Below the pieces are notes generated by a model that was given only the letters and a program-made list of their open reading frames with translations, did no database searches and was not told where the DNA came from. A program made the position numbers and the translations under genes. DNA of 64,000 bases from Kribbella sp. NBC_00382 (GTDB lineage: Bacteria; Actinomycetota; Actinomycetes; Propionibacteriales; Kribbellaceae): assembly GCF_036067295.1 (NCBI RefSeq), contig NZ_CP107954.1, positions 2,604,001 through 2,668,000 of the forward strand, read 5' to 3'. Positions 33,843 to 42,594 of the stretch are shown here, piece by piece (position 1 is the stretch's first letter; every line of letters starts with the position of its first letter).

Positions 33843-34790
33843 TTACCAGGGCTGGTCGAGGAGGGAGCGGAGTTCGGTGGGGAGGGTTAGGTGGGCGCCG
33901 GCCAGGGCGGTGGTGAGGTAGGTGGGGGTGCTGATGCCGATGATGGGGGTGATGGCTGGGGTGCCGTTGGTGAGCCAGGCGATGACTACCTCGTTGGGGG
34001 TGACGCCGAGTTCGGTGGCGACCTTGGTGAGGGCCTCCAGGCGGCGGGTGGTGCCGGGGTGGTCGAAGGCTTCGTGGAAGGGGCGGTCGGCGCGTTCGTA
34101 GCCGCCGGACATCAGGGGGCTGTAGGCGAAGAGTCGCTGGTCCGGGTTCTGCTCCGCGTAGTCGAGGACCTCGTCGGTGATCCAGCCGAAGCGGTGGTCG
34201 TGGGCGTTGTCGCGGACGAACGGCCGCGGCTGGACGTACGAGTAGCGCAGTTGCAGGGCGGTCGGCGCCTCGACGCCCTGCCGCTCCGCCAGGCCGCGCA
34301 TCCTCTCCACTCGCCAGAGGGCGTAGTTCGACAGCCCGATCCGGCCGACTGTGCCGGCGGCGACGTGTTTGCCGAAGGCGCCGACAGTCTCCGCCAACGG
34401 AGTCTCGCGGTCGTCGCGATGCGCGAAGTACAGATCGATGTGGTCGATTCCGAGGCGGCGCAGCGACGTCTCCAGTGCTGCGTCGATCGCCTTGGCGCTC
34501 AGCCCCTCGGACTTCTCCGGGTAGCTCCCCGGCCACAGTGGCTCGCAGCCAACCTTGGTGGCGAGTTTGACCCGGTCGCGGACACCCGGCCGGGCGGCGA
34601 ACCAGCGGCCGAGCAGTTCCTCGCTCTGCCCACCGTGACCGCTTTCGTGCTGCCAGAAGGCGTAGCAGTTGGCCGTGTCGATCCAGACGCCGCCCGCGTC
34701 GACGTACGCGTCCAGCAGAGCGAAGGAGGTCTTCTCGTCGATCCGGGTCCCGTACTCCATGGCCCCGAGGGCGATGTTTAGCTCAGTCAT
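33843..34790 (-). CDS. Aldo/keto reductase
   Basis: 315 residues. The (alpha/beta)8 AKR signatures are visible: DAGGVWIDTANCYAFWQ (Asp and Tyr of the tetrad), KLATKVGCEP (Lys), LRRLGIDHIDLYFAHRDD (His) and GRIGLSNYALWRVE. Near the C terminus, VTPNEVVIAWLTNGTPAITP and IGISTPTYL bind NADP. It reduces a carbonyl with NADPH, substrate unknown. ATG 34790 is used because the upstream frame to 34841 lacks family similarity; GAGGG is eight bases upstream. Confidence 0.92.
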   Translation of the reverse strand: MTELNIALGAMEYGTRIDEKTSFALLDAYVDAGGVWIDTANCYAFWQHESGHGGQSEELLGRWFAARPGVRDRVKLATKVGCEPLWPGSYPEKSEGLSAKAIDAALETSLRRLGIDHIDLYFAHRDDRETPLAETVGAFGKHVAAGTVGRIGLSNYALWRVERMRGLAERQGVEAPTALQLRYSYVQPRPFVRDNAHDHRFGWITDEVLDYAEQNPDQRLFAYSPLMSGGYERADRPFHEAFDHPGTTRRLEALTKVATELGVTPNEVVIAWLTNGTPAITPIIGISTPTYLTTALAGAHLTLPTELRSLLDQPW

Positions 34791-34827
34791 ACCCAGAGCC
34801 CTCGATGCTGGAGTTCTCTCTAGGTCA

Positions 34828-34860
34828 ACACCAACGACCATTAGTTGAGACGATTGGTGT
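34828..34860. promoter_or_regulatory. Inverted repeat in divergent promoter region
   Basis: ACACCAA (34828-34834) and TTGGTGT (34854-34860) are exact seven-bp arms 19 bp apart, in the spacer between the aldo/keto reductase and the transglutaminase-like gene. A possible operator for either gene. Confidence 0.4.
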
Positions 34861-34893
34861 CAGATCGCGGACATTCATGGCAAACTAAGGCTC

Positions 34894-35502
34894 GTGAGCG
34901 AGTACCTGGCTGAAGACGACGTGATCGATTACTCGCATCCTGAGATCGCCGCCCTCGCTGCCCGGCTCCGCGCTGAACACCCCGGTACTACGGACTTCGC
35001 GCGCGCTGCTTTCGACTTCACTCGCGACGAGGTGAAGCACTCGATGGACATCGCGGATCCAGTCGTGACGGTGGCGGCGTCCGAGGTACTCCAGCAAGGT
35101 GCAGGCCTCTGTTTCGCCAAGTCGCACCTGCTCACCGCACTGCTCCGGGCTGAGGGCGTACCCGCCGGGCTCTGCTACCAGAAGCTCTCCAATGGTCATG
35201 GCGGCTACTTCCTCCACGGCATGGTCGCGGTCTACCTCGACGGCGAGTGGCACCGCCAGGATCCGCGGGGCGACAAACCGGGTGTCACCACCGAGTTCTC
35301 ACTGACTGACGAGCGCCTCGCCTATCAACCCCGCGAGGAGCTGGGCGAGGCCGACCTCGACCCCATCCTGGCCAGCCCGGATCCCGGCCTTGTCGCAGCC
35401 CTTCGCGGCGCCGACAACACCGTCGATCTGGTCCTGAATGACGGGCTTCCCGCCGATCTCGCCACTCGCGAGGGGGATCCTTTTCCTGCACCACACGGGT
35501 AG
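34894..35502 (+). CDS. Transglutaminase-like cysteine protease-fold protein
   Basis: 202 residues. The triad of the transglutaminase-like family is in place: Cys in QQGAGLCFAKSHLLTALL, His in YFLHGMVAVYLDG and Asp in WHRQDPRGDK. Bacterial members are mostly proteases or amidases of unknown target. It is cytoplasmic (no signal). GTG 34894 follows CAAACT (34881-34886) by seven bases, a leaderless start. Confidence 0.88.
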   Translation: MSEYLAEDDVIDYSHPEIAALAARLRAEHPGTTDFARAAFDFTRDEVKHSMDIADPVVTVAASEVLQQGAGLCFAKSHLLTALLRAEGVPAGLCYQKLSNGHGGYFLHGMVAVYLDGEWHRQDPRGDKPGVTTEFSLTDERLAYQPREELGEADLDPILASPDPGLVAALRGADNTVDLVLNDGLPADLATREGDPFPAPHG

Positions 35503-35597
35503 GGTTTGTTTTCTTCGGCCCCGGACCGGCTGAACTTACCGGCGTCCGCAGGGGTACGGCGGTCAGACAACCGGCCCGGGACCGAGGCAAACAAACG

Positions 35598-36110
35598 TCA
35601 CGCCCAGCGCGCGAACACCTCACCGGCGACTTCGTCGGTACTACGGCCGCCCGTCCCCACCGAGAAGTCGCTGACGCCATCACCAGCCAGCTGCGCCGAC
35701 AACTCGGCGGCACGCGCCACCAGCCTGGTGAGGTCGTCACCCTCCTCGCGTCCCCGGCGCTCGATGCGAACAGCCAGCTCGGCATCCGGCGCATCGAGCC
35801 GGCAGATCAGCACCGGCCCACCCGTCGCCTCCTCGAGCAGACGCCGCTCGTCCACACTCTCGACGACCCCCGCCACGATGAGCCGCTGACTCCCGGCCCG
35901 CTGGTAGTTCGCCCACACCGCAGCCAGATTGGTCGCCTTCAGCCGCGCGTTGTACGGATCGTCGACCGGCGCCGGCCAGACCGCCCCCAGCAGATCGAGA
36001 TCCGCGAACGCAGGAGCCTGCCCAAGGTCGATACACCGATCCCAGATCCGCCAGCCGACCGTCGTCTTGCCGACTCCGGGTGCCCCGGACAGTACAAGCG
36101 CGCTACGCAT
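35598..36110 (-). CDS. P-loop kinase/ATPase
   Basis: 170 residues. Walker A is LSGAPGVGKTTVGWRI, and the Walker B-like DLDLLGAVW, LIVAGVVESVD and CRLDAPDAELAVRIERRGRE suggest an adenylate- or gluconate-kinase-type small-molecule kinase. The substrate is unknown. The ATG lies inside the end of the LacI gene (eight-base overlap), so it is translated from the LacI transcript. A rhamnose-related role is possible but unsupported by sequence. Confidence 0.8.
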   Translation of the reverse strand: MRSALVLSGAPGVGKTTVGWRIWDRCIDLGQAPAFADLDLLGAVWPAPVDDPYNARLKATNLAAVWANYQRAGSQRLIVAGVVESVDERRLLEEATGGPVLICRLDAPDAELAVRIERRGREEGDDLTRLVARAAELSAQLAGDGVSDFSVGTGGRSTDEVAGEVFARWA

Positions 36111-37296
36111 TTCCCCGCGTTGACGTCCTGACCACCAGCTCGGGGGTGAAGGTCACGCGCTGGTGCTCATGGTCCGGGTTGGACGACTCGTCGAGCAGTA
36201 GCTCCGCCGCAGTACGCCCGAGCAGCTGCCGAGGTTGTCGTACCGAAGTCAGCGGTACTGCGGCAGCCGCCGCGAACTCAATATCGTCATACCCCACGAT
36301 GGCAAGATCCTCCGGCACCCGAAGCCCGAGACTCACGCATTGCTGTAGCAACCCCAATGCCAGAAGGTCATTTGCGCAGAAAGCCGCCGTCGGCCGCCGG
36401 TCCGCAGGCAGCCCGGCAAGTCGTTGCCCAGCGCCCCTACCTTCGGCGACCGTCAGCGCTCCAGTCAACACATCGACCAGGTTCTCCGCTGGCAGACCGC
36501 CCTTCCGCAAGGCCTCGTGAGCACCCTCGCGCCGATCGCGAACCTGGCCGATCGTGTTCGGCCCGCCCACAAAGGCGATCCGTTGATGGCCGAGTTCGAT
36601 CAAGTGAGTCAGCGCGACCTCGCCCCCAAGGACGTCGTCGACCGCCACCGAGCAGTGCTCCCCGTCGTCGATCGCGCGGTCGACCACAACCACCGGCGTA
36701 CCGCGATCCGGCAAGGTGCTGAGCCGCGCCGAGTCAGGGTCGATCGGGGTGATGAGAACGCCTTGCACCCGTTGCTGTTCGAGTAGATCGAGGTAGTCCG
36801 CCTCGCGGCCCGCATCCTCGTTGCTGTTGCAGAGGAAGACCGACAGGCCCGCCTTCTGCGCCGCCTCCTCGACGCCGCGCGCGACGTCGGTGAAGAACGG
36901 GTTGCCGGCGTCCAGCATCAAGTAGGCGATGATCCGGCTCGAGCCGGCCCGGAGTTGTCGCGCCGATTCGTTGCGGACGAAGCCGAGCGACTCCATCGCG
37001 GATTCGACCTTGGCGCGGGTCGTCGGGCTGACCATTTCCGGCCGGTTCAGCACGTTCGAGACGGTACCGAGCGAGACGCCCGCCGCGGCCGCGACGTCCT
37101 TCACGCCGGCTGCCGACCGGGTCCCGCCACCGGGACGCAGCCGTCGGGCCTGCCGCCGCGCGATGGCCTTCGCCAGCCGCTCCTGGTCTCGCACCGCATT
37201 CGGCGTACGGGGCGGCTTCGGAGTACGGGACGGGCTCGGAGTACTGGCCGGGTCCGGCGCACGGCGCGCGCGGTCCGCTGCGCCACTCGGTGTCAC
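36103..37296 (-). CDS. LacI-family regulator of the rhamnose locus
   Basis: 397 residues. After a Pro/Arg-rich N-terminal extension of about 60 residues comes the HTH GVKDVAAAAGVSLGTVSNVL with the hinge helix SARQLRAGSSRIIAYLM, then the periplasmic-binding-like sugar domain (LDAGNPFFTDVARGVEEAA, DLAIVGYDDIEFAAAAAVPL). GTG 37296 has GGGGAGG upstream. It diverges from the rhamnose ABC genes and should repress them until rhamnose or a metabolite binds. A TTGAAA-type operator is at 37443-37456. The unusual basic extension before the HTH is worth noting. Confidence 0.88.
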   Translation of the reverse strand: MTPSGAADRARRAPDPASTPSPSRTPKPPRTPNAVRDQERLAKAIARRQARRLRPGGGTRSAAGVKDVAAAAGVSLGTVSNVLNRPEMVSPTTRAKVESAMESLGFVRNESARQLRAGSSRIIAYLMLDAGNPFFTDVARGVEEAAQKAGLSVFLCNSNEDAGREADYLDLLEQQRVQGVLITPIDPDSARLSTLPDRGTPVVVVDRAIDDGEHCSVAVDDVLGGEVALTHLIELGHQRIAFVGGPNTIGQVRDRREGAHEALRKGGLPAENLVDVLTGALTVAEGRGAGQRLAGLPADRRPTAAFCANDLLALGLLQQCVSLGLRVPEDLAIVGYDDIEFAAAAAVPLTSVRQPRQLLGRTAAELLLDESSNPDHEHQRVTFTPELVVRTSTRGNA

Positions 37297-37400
37297 GCGG
37301 CCTCCCCGGGTTGAAACGTGATAGCTGACGAAGCGTACCTGTTTTCCGGTCGAAACCCGCAGTCTTTCCCCGTGGTTCTCCACAGACTCGCTCCAGCCTC

Positions 37401-37456
37401 TTGACGGCCCGAGCGGCCCGCCATTACCTTCGTGCAATCTTCTTGAAACCTTTCAG
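37401..37456 (+). promoter_or_regulatory. Rhamnose operon promoter and LacI operator
   Basis: -35 TTGACG (37401-37406), an 18-bp spacer and -10 TACCTT (37425-37430) are followed by TTGAAACCTTTCAG (37443-37456), a near-perfect LacI-type palindrome with one mismatch, placed over the expected early transcript. A related half site TTGAAACGTGAT lies near 37315, close to the LacI start, consistent with autoregulation or looping. Confidence 0.7.
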
Positions 37457-37496
37457 CAACAGCGTCCAAGACCGTCAGAACCCGCCGGAGGTGAGC

Positions 37497-39002
37497 ATGC
37501 CGACCGAAGCCCCAGTACTGCGGGTGCGCGAGGTGTCGAAGTCGTTCGGCGCTGTCGCCGCCGTGCAGAGCGTCTCCTTCGACCTGTACGGCGGAGAGGC
37601 GCACGCGTTGGTCGGTGAGAACGGCGCGGGCAAGTCCACCATCGTGAAAATGCTGGCCGGCGTGCATCGCCCGGACGCCGGCACCCTCGAGCTCGACGGT
37701 GCGCCGATCGAGCTGAACACCCCGGCCGACGCCAAAGCGGCCGGCATCGCGGTGATCTACCAGGAGCCGACGCTCTTCCCCGACCTGTCCGTCGCGGAGA
37801 ACATCGCGATGGGCCGGCAGCCACTGGGTCGTTTCAAAACCATCGACCGCGCGGCGATGATCAAGCAGGCCGAGCAGCTCTTCACCAGGCTGGGTGTGGC
37901 GATCGAGCCGAACCGCCCGGCCCGCGGCCTGTCGATCGCCGACCAGCAGCTGGTCGAGATCGCGAAGGCGTTGTCCGCGGACGCCCGGGTGGTGGTGATG
38001 GACGAGCCGACCGCTGCGCTCACTGGGGTCGAGGTCGAGCGCTTGTTCGCGGTGGCGCGATCGCTGCGCGACGACGGTGCCGCGCTGGTCTTCATCTCGC
38101 ACCGGTTCGAGGAGATCACCGCGCTGTGCGAGCGGGTGACGATCATGCGCGACGGCAAGCACGTCTCGACCGATCTGATCAGCGAGGTCAGCGTCGACGA
38201 GATGGTCCGCCGGATGGTCGGCCGCGAGCTGGGCGCGCTGTTCCCCAAGCAGGACGTGACTCCGGGCGCTGTCGTGCTGAGCGTGGCCGGACTGACCCGG
38301 GATCCGGTCTTCGCCGACGTCTCGTTCGAGGTCCGGGCCGGCGAGATCGTCGCGCTGGCCGGCCTGGTCGGTTCCGGCCGCTCCGAGGTGGTCCAGTCGA
38401 TCTTCGGCGTCGACCCGCGCGACGCGGGCACGGTCAAGGTCGGCGGCAAGACGCTGAAGGCTGCGTCGCCGCGAGCCGCGATGGCCGCCGGCGTCGCGCT
38501 GGTACCGGAGGACCGTCGTCAGCAGGGCCTGGTGATGGAGCTGTCGATCGAGCGCAACGTGACGCTGCCCAGGTCGCGCGCGCTCTCGCAGCTGGGCTTC
38601 CTGACCGGCAGCAGTGAGCGCCGCTCGGCCAAGGAGTGGACCCAGCGCCTGAAGACGAAGTACGGCCGGTTGCAGGACGAGGTCGGCACCTTGTCCGGTG
38701 GCAACCAGCAGAAGGTCGTGCTGGCCAAGTGGCTGGCGACGGCGCCCAAGTTGTTGATCGTCGACGAGCCCACCCGCGGGATCGACGTCGGTACGAAGGC
38801 CGAGGTGCACCGGCTGATGTCGAGCCTCGCCGCGGAAGGGGTCGCCGTCCTGATGGTCTCGTCGGAGCTGCCCGAGGTGCTCGGGATGGCCGATCGGGTG
38901 CTCGTGATGCGTGAGGGCCGGCTGGTCGCCGAGCTCGACCGCGAGCGGGCGACCGAGGAATCGGTGATGTTCGCCGCGATGGGACAGGAGGCCTCGGTAT
39001 GA
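37497..39002 (+). CDS. rhaT: Rhamnose ABC importer ATP-binding protein
   Basis: 501 residues of the two-domain sugar ATPase type (RbsA/RhaT). The N-terminal half has Walker A GENGAGKSTIVKML, signature LSIADQQLVEIAKAL and Walker B VVVMDEPTAAL. The C-terminal half has the degenerate Walker A LAGLVGSGRSEVVQ, signature LSGGNQQKVVLAKWL and LLIVDEPTRGIDVG. It energises uptake with the two permeases downstream. GGAGGTGA precedes the ATG. Its stop overlaps the next start as ATGA. Assignment to rhamnose rests on the surrounding catabolic genes. Confidence 0.92.
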   Translation: MPTEAPVLRVREVSKSFGAVAAVQSVSFDLYGGEAHALVGENGAGKSTIVKMLAGVHRPDAGTLELDGAPIELNTPADAKAAGIAVIYQEPTLFPDLSVAENIAMGRQPLGRFKTIDRAAMIKQAEQLFTRLGVAIEPNRPARGLSIADQQLVEIAKALSADARVVVMDEPTAALTGVEVERLFAVARSLRDDGAALVFISHRFEEITALCERVTIMRDGKHVSTDLISEVSVDEMVRRMVGRELGALFPKQDVTPGAVVLSVAGLTRDPVFADVSFEVRAGEIVALAGLVGSGRSEVVQSIFGVDPRDAGTVKVGGKTLKAASPRAAMAAGVALVPEDRRQQGLVMELSIERNVTLPRSRALSQLGFLTGSSERRSAKEWTQRLKTKYGRLQDEVGTLSGGNQQKVVLAKWLATAPKLLIVDEPTRGIDVGTKAEVHRLMSSLAAEGVAVLMVSSELPEVLGMADRVLVMREGRLVAELDRERATEESVMFAAMGQEASV

Positions 39003-40117
39003 CCCCCGCACCCACCCGTGCCGACTCCACCGGTGCTGACTCGGCCGGCGCTGACCCGGTTGGCGCTGCTCCGGCCCGGGCCGGAGCAGTCTCGCCTGCC
39101 GCGAAGCCACCCACACCGGCCGTCCGCCGGTCCCCTCTCGATCTGGTCCTGCGAGCCCGCGAGCTCGGCATCGTGCTCGCTCTCGCGCTGCTCGTCGCCG
39201 TGACGGCGACCTCCAACTCACGCTTCCTCTCTGGCCAGAGCATCCGGGACATCCTGCTCGGCACCGCGATCCTGGCCGTTCTGGCGGTCGGCCAGGCCGT
39301 GGTGGTGATCACCCGCAATATCGACCTCTCGGTGGGATCCGTGCTCGGGCTGAGCGCGTTCACCGTCGGCACGCTGCTGCGCGATCACCCCGGACTGCCC
39401 GTCGTGCTGGCTCTGCTGATCGGCGCCGCTGTCGGCGGGGTCTGCGGCGCGGTCAATGGAGTGCTCGTCCGCTACGGCAACGTCCCCGCCCTGGTAGTCA
39501 CCCTCGGCACCTTGTACGTCGTCCGCGGCATCACCTACTTCTGGGCCGGCGGCCAGCAGATCAACGCGGACGAGCTGCCGTCGGGCTTCCTCGACTTCGG
39601 CAACGCGACCCTGCTGGGCGTTCCGTACCTCGTCCTGATCGCGCTTCTGGTTCTGGTCGTCACCGGCATCGTCCTGCGGAATTACCGAGTCGGCCGCGAG
39701 CTGTACGCGATGGGCTCGAGCCCGCAGGCCGCGCGCCTGGCCGGTATCTCGGTCGGGCGGCGCACGATCGGTGCCTTCGGGGTGAGCGGCGCATTGGCCG
39801 GCCTGGCCGGGGTGCTGTTCGCAGCTCGGTTCGGAACGATCGACGCGGCAGCCGGCACGGGCATGGAGCTGAACGTCGTGGCCGCGGTCGTAGTCGGCGG
39901 AGTCGCCGTCTTCGGCGGCAGCGGTTCGGTCTGGGGTGCTGCACTCGGCGCACTACTGCTGACCACGATCGGCAGCTCGCTCGCGGTGCTGGAGATCAAC
40001 CAGTTCTGGCAGCAGGCGATCGTCGGCGGCCTGATCCTGCTAGCCATCGGCGCCGACCGGCTGGTCGCCGCCCGAATGGCCGCGTCATTGAAGAAGCGAG
40101 GCTCTCATGTCAGCTGA
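38999..40117 (+). CDS. rhaP: Rhamnose ABC importer permease
   Basis: 372 residues. A Ala/Pro/Thr-rich cytoplasmic N terminus of about 45 residues precedes eight to ten membrane helices. VVVITRNIDLSVGSVLGLSA is the BPD_transp_2 signature, and GSSPQAARLAGISVGRRTIG is the coupling (EAA-like) loop. It pairs with the following permease to form the channel. ATGA overlap with the ATPase gene, and an 11-base overlap with the next gene. Confidence 0.92.
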   Translation: MTPAPTRADSTGADSAGADPVGAAPARAGAVSPAAKPPTPAVRRSPLDLVLRARELGIVLALALLVAVTATSNSRFLSGQSIRDILLGTAILAVLAVGQAVVVITRNIDLSVGSVLGLSAFTVGTLLRDHPGLPVVLALLIGAAVGGVCGAVNGVLVRYGNVPALVVTLGTLYVVRGITYFWAGGQQINADELPSGFLDFGNATLLGVPYLVLIALLVLVVTGIVLRNYRVGRELYAMGSSPQAARLAGISVGRRTIGAFGVSGALAGLAGVLFAARFGTIDAAAGTGMELNVVAAVVVGGVAVFGGSGSVWGAALGALLLTTIGSSLAVLEINQFWQQAIVGGLILLAIGADRLVAARMAASLKKRGSHVS

Positions 40118-41126
40118 AACTGCAGTCGAGAGCCGCACAGCAGGACTGACGGCCAGGTTCGCCAACTGGAACGTCGCGATCATCGCGGTCACCATCATCG
40201 TGCTGATCGTCGCGGCGGCGACGGTGGAGAACTTCGGCACCTCGCAGAACTTCGGCTTCCTCGTCCTCGACCTGTTGCCGATCGCGCTCGTCGCGTTGCC
40301 GATGACGCTGGTGATCGTGACCGGCGAGATCGACCTGTCCGTGGCGAGCACGCTCGGCCTGTGCAGCGCGGTGATGGGCTCCCTGTGGAACTCGAACCAG
40401 CCGATCGAGACGATCATCCCGCTCTGTCTGCTGCTCGGCGCTGTCCTGGGCGCAGTCAACGGCTTCTTCGTCACTGTGCTCGGCCTGCCGTCCCTCGCCG
40501 TCACCATCGGCACCCTCGCCCTGTACCGCGGCCTAGCGTTCGTAGTACTGGGTGACAGCGCCGTCGCCGACTTCCCAGTCCAATACACCGACTGGGTCAC
40601 CGGCAACATCGCCGGTACGTCGATCCCGAACGTGCTGCTCATCATCGTGGTGCTCGCCATCGTGTTCGGCGTACTGCTCCACGCGACTCCCATCGGCCGT
40701 GCCGTCTTCGCGGTCGGCGCGAGTGAGCAGGCTGCCCGCTTCGCCGGCGTCCGCCCCGGCCGCCTCAAGTTCTGGCTGTACGTCGTCAGCGGCCTGGTGT
40801 CCGGTCTCGCCGGAATCCTCTGGACCCTGCGGTACTCCAGTGCTCGGGCCGACAACGGCGCCGGACTCGAATTGGCGGTCGTCGCGGCCGTCCTGCTCGG
40901 TGGTGTCTCCATCTTCGGCGGCAAGGGCGCACTGCCCGGTGTGATCGCCGGAGTCGTCCTGCTCGCCTCACTGCAGAACGCCTTGCGGCTGTCCGACGTC
41001 TCGAACGAGGCGCTCAACGTCGTCACCGGTGTCCTGCTGATCGTCTCCGTGCTCGCACCCAATCTCGCCAACGCCGTCCGCAGTTCTGTCCAGCGCCGCC
41101 GGCACCGGACCACCAATCCCCTGTAA
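40107..41126 (+). CDS. rhaQ: Rhamnose ABC importer permease
   Basis: 339 residues, same family as the preceding permease: LVIVTGEIDLSVASTLGLCS signature, VGASEQAARFAGVRPGRLKF coupling loop and about nine helices. Two distinct permeases in tandem are characteristic of RhaPQ-type importers. Its start lies within the end of rhaP. Confidence 0.92.
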   Translation: MSAETAVESRTAGLTARFANWNVAIIAVTIIVLIVAAATVENFGTSQNFGFLVLDLLPIALVALPMTLVIVTGEIDLSVASTLGLCSAVMGSLWNSNQPIETIIPLCLLLGAVLGAVNGFFVTVLGLPSLAVTIGTLALYRGLAFVVLGDSAVADFPVQYTDWVTGNIAGTSIPNVLLIIVVLAIVFGVLLHATPIGRAVFAVGASEQAARFAGVRPGRLKFWLYVVSGLVSGLAGILWTLRYSSARADNGAGLELAVVAAVLLGGVSIFGGKGALPGVIAGVVLLASLQNALRLSDVSNEALNVVTGVLLIVSVLAPNLANAVRSSVQRRRHRTTNPL

Positions 41127-41152
41127 GGCCACTTGTCCAGAAAGGACAGCTC

Positions 41153-42244
41153 ATGTCTTTCCGCATCTCTCGCCGCCTCGCGGTGCCGCTGTCGACGGTG
41201 GCCGTCGCCTCCCTCGCGCTCACCGCGTGCGGCGGCGGCACCACCAAGTCGAACACCGCGAACGACGCCGGCAGCGCCCCCAGCAGCACCAGCTCGGCAG
41301 CGGCCGACCCGAACGCGCCGCTGAAGGAAGGCCTCAAGATCGCCTACCTGCCCAAGCAGCTGAACAACCCCTACACCGACGTCGAGGTCGGCGGCGGCAA
41401 GGTCGCGGTCGGCGAGCTCAAGGGCGAGTACAAGCTGGTCGGCCCGAACGACGCGAGCGCGTCCTCGCAGGTCAGCTACATCAACACGCTGATCCAGCAG
41501 ACCCAGGACGTGATCGTGGTCGCGGCCAACGACCCGAACGCGGTCTGCCCGTCGCTGAACCAGGCCCGTAAGGCCGGCATCAAGGTCGTCTCGTTCGACT
41601 CCGACGCCTCGAAGAACTGCCGGGACGCGTTCATCAACCAGGCCACCACCCAGGGCATCGGCGAGAGCCTGGTGAAGATGGCCAGCGAGCTGGCCGGCGG
41701 TTCTGGTGAGATCGCCGTCCTGTCCGCGACGCCGAACGCGACCAACCAGAACTCCTGGATCGAGGTGATGAAGACCGAGCTGAAGAAGCCGGAGAACGCC
41801 AAGCTCAAGCTGGTCAAGGTTGCCTACGGCAACGACGATGACCAGAAGTCGTTCACCGAGGCTCAGGGCCTGCTGCAGTCGTTCCCGAACCTCAAGGTGA
41901 TCGTGTCGCCGACCACGGTCGGCATCGCCGCGGCCTCGCGCTACATCAGCGCCTCCAACTACAAGGGCAAGGTCGCGATCACCGGCCTCGGCCTGCCGAA
42001 CCAGATGCGCAAGTTCGTCAAGGACGGCACGGTCAAGAAGTTCGCCCTCTGGAACCCGGCCGACATCGGCTACCTCGCCGCGTACGCCGGCGCCGCGCTC
42101 AAGTCCGGCCAGATCACCGGCGCCGAGGGCGAGAAGTTCAAGGCGGGCAAGCTCGGCGAGTACACCGTCGGCGCGGACGGTGAGATCGTCCTCGGCCCCC
42201 CGACCGAGTTCACCGCCGCCAACATCGACAAGTTCGACTTCTGA
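41153..42244 (+). CDS. rhaS: Rhamnose ABC importer substrate-binding lipoprotein
   Basis: 363 residues. A signal peptide ends in the lipobox LALTACGGG, so the protein is lipid-anchored at Cys26 or so, followed by a Ser/Ala/Asn-rich tether. The Peripla_BP_4 domain begins GLKIAYLPKQLNNPYTDVEV and includes DVIVVAANDPNAVCPSLNQA and KVVSFDSDASKNCRDAFINQ. It delivers rhamnose to RhaPQ. The close fit to RhaS of Rhizobium-type importers supports the sugar assignment. Confidence 0.92.
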   Translation: MSFRISRRLAVPLSTVAVASLALTACGGGTTKSNTANDAGSAPSSTSSAAADPNAPLKEGLKIAYLPKQLNNPYTDVEVGGGKVAVGELKGEYKLVGPNDASASSQVSYINTLIQQTQDVIVVAANDPNAVCPSLNQARKAGIKVVSFDSDASKNCRDAFINQATTQGIGESLVKMASELAGGSGEIAVLSATPNATNQNSWIEVMKTELKKPENAKLKLVKVAYGNDDDQKSFTEAQGLLQSFPNLKVIVSPTTVGIAAASRYISASNYKGKVAITGLGLPNQMRKFVKDGTVKKFALWNPADIGYLAAYAGAALKSGQITGAEGEKFKAGKLGEYTVGADGEIVLGPPTEFTAANIDKFDF

Positions 42245-42257
42245 GCACGTTGCCGTC

Positions 42258-42593
42258 ATGAACCGCTACTGCTTCTGCCTCCAGGTCCGGCCGGATCGGC
42301 TGGACGAGTACGTCGAACGCCACCGGCACGTGTGGCCCGACATGCAAGCCGCGCTGCGCGACTCCGGCTGGCACAACTACTCGCTCTTCCTCCGCGACGA
42401 CGGGCTGCTGGTCGGGTACGTCGAGGCCGAGGACCTGGAGGCGGCGCAGAAGGCGATGGCCGCGACCGAGGTGAACACCCGCTGGCAGGCCGAGATGACC
42501 GAGTTCTTCACAGGTATCGAGGGGCGGCCGCCGGACGAGTCGTTCGTGCTGCTGCCCGAGATCTTCCATCTGACTCCGAGTACCGAGGACTGA
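42258..42593 (+). CDS. rhaM: L-rhamnose mutarotase
   Basis: 111 residues, the usual RhaM length: RYCFCLQVRPDRLDEYVERH, HVWPDMQAALRDSGWHNYSL and TRWQAEMTEFF with the conserved His and Trp of the active site. It interconverts rhamnose anomers before isomerisation. It lies 13 bases after rhaS and one base before rhaI. Confidence 0.93.
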   Translation: MNRYCFCLQVRPDRLDEYVERHRHVWPDMQAALRDSGWHNYSLFLRDDGLLVGYVEAEDLEAAQKAMAATEVNTRWQAEMTEFFTGIEGRPPDESFVLLPEIFHLTPSTED

Positions 42594-42594
42594 T

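Noticed and set aside
37293..39221. 642-codon antisense frame over the ABC ATPase
   Set aside because: Shadow of the ATPase gene; Arg/His/Gln-rich with no recognisable domain.
40085..42259. 724-codon open frame antisense to the rhamnose permease and binding-protein genes
   Set aside because: Mirror of real genes with strong family similarity on the other strand; its composition is a high-GC frame artefact and it has no motif of its own.
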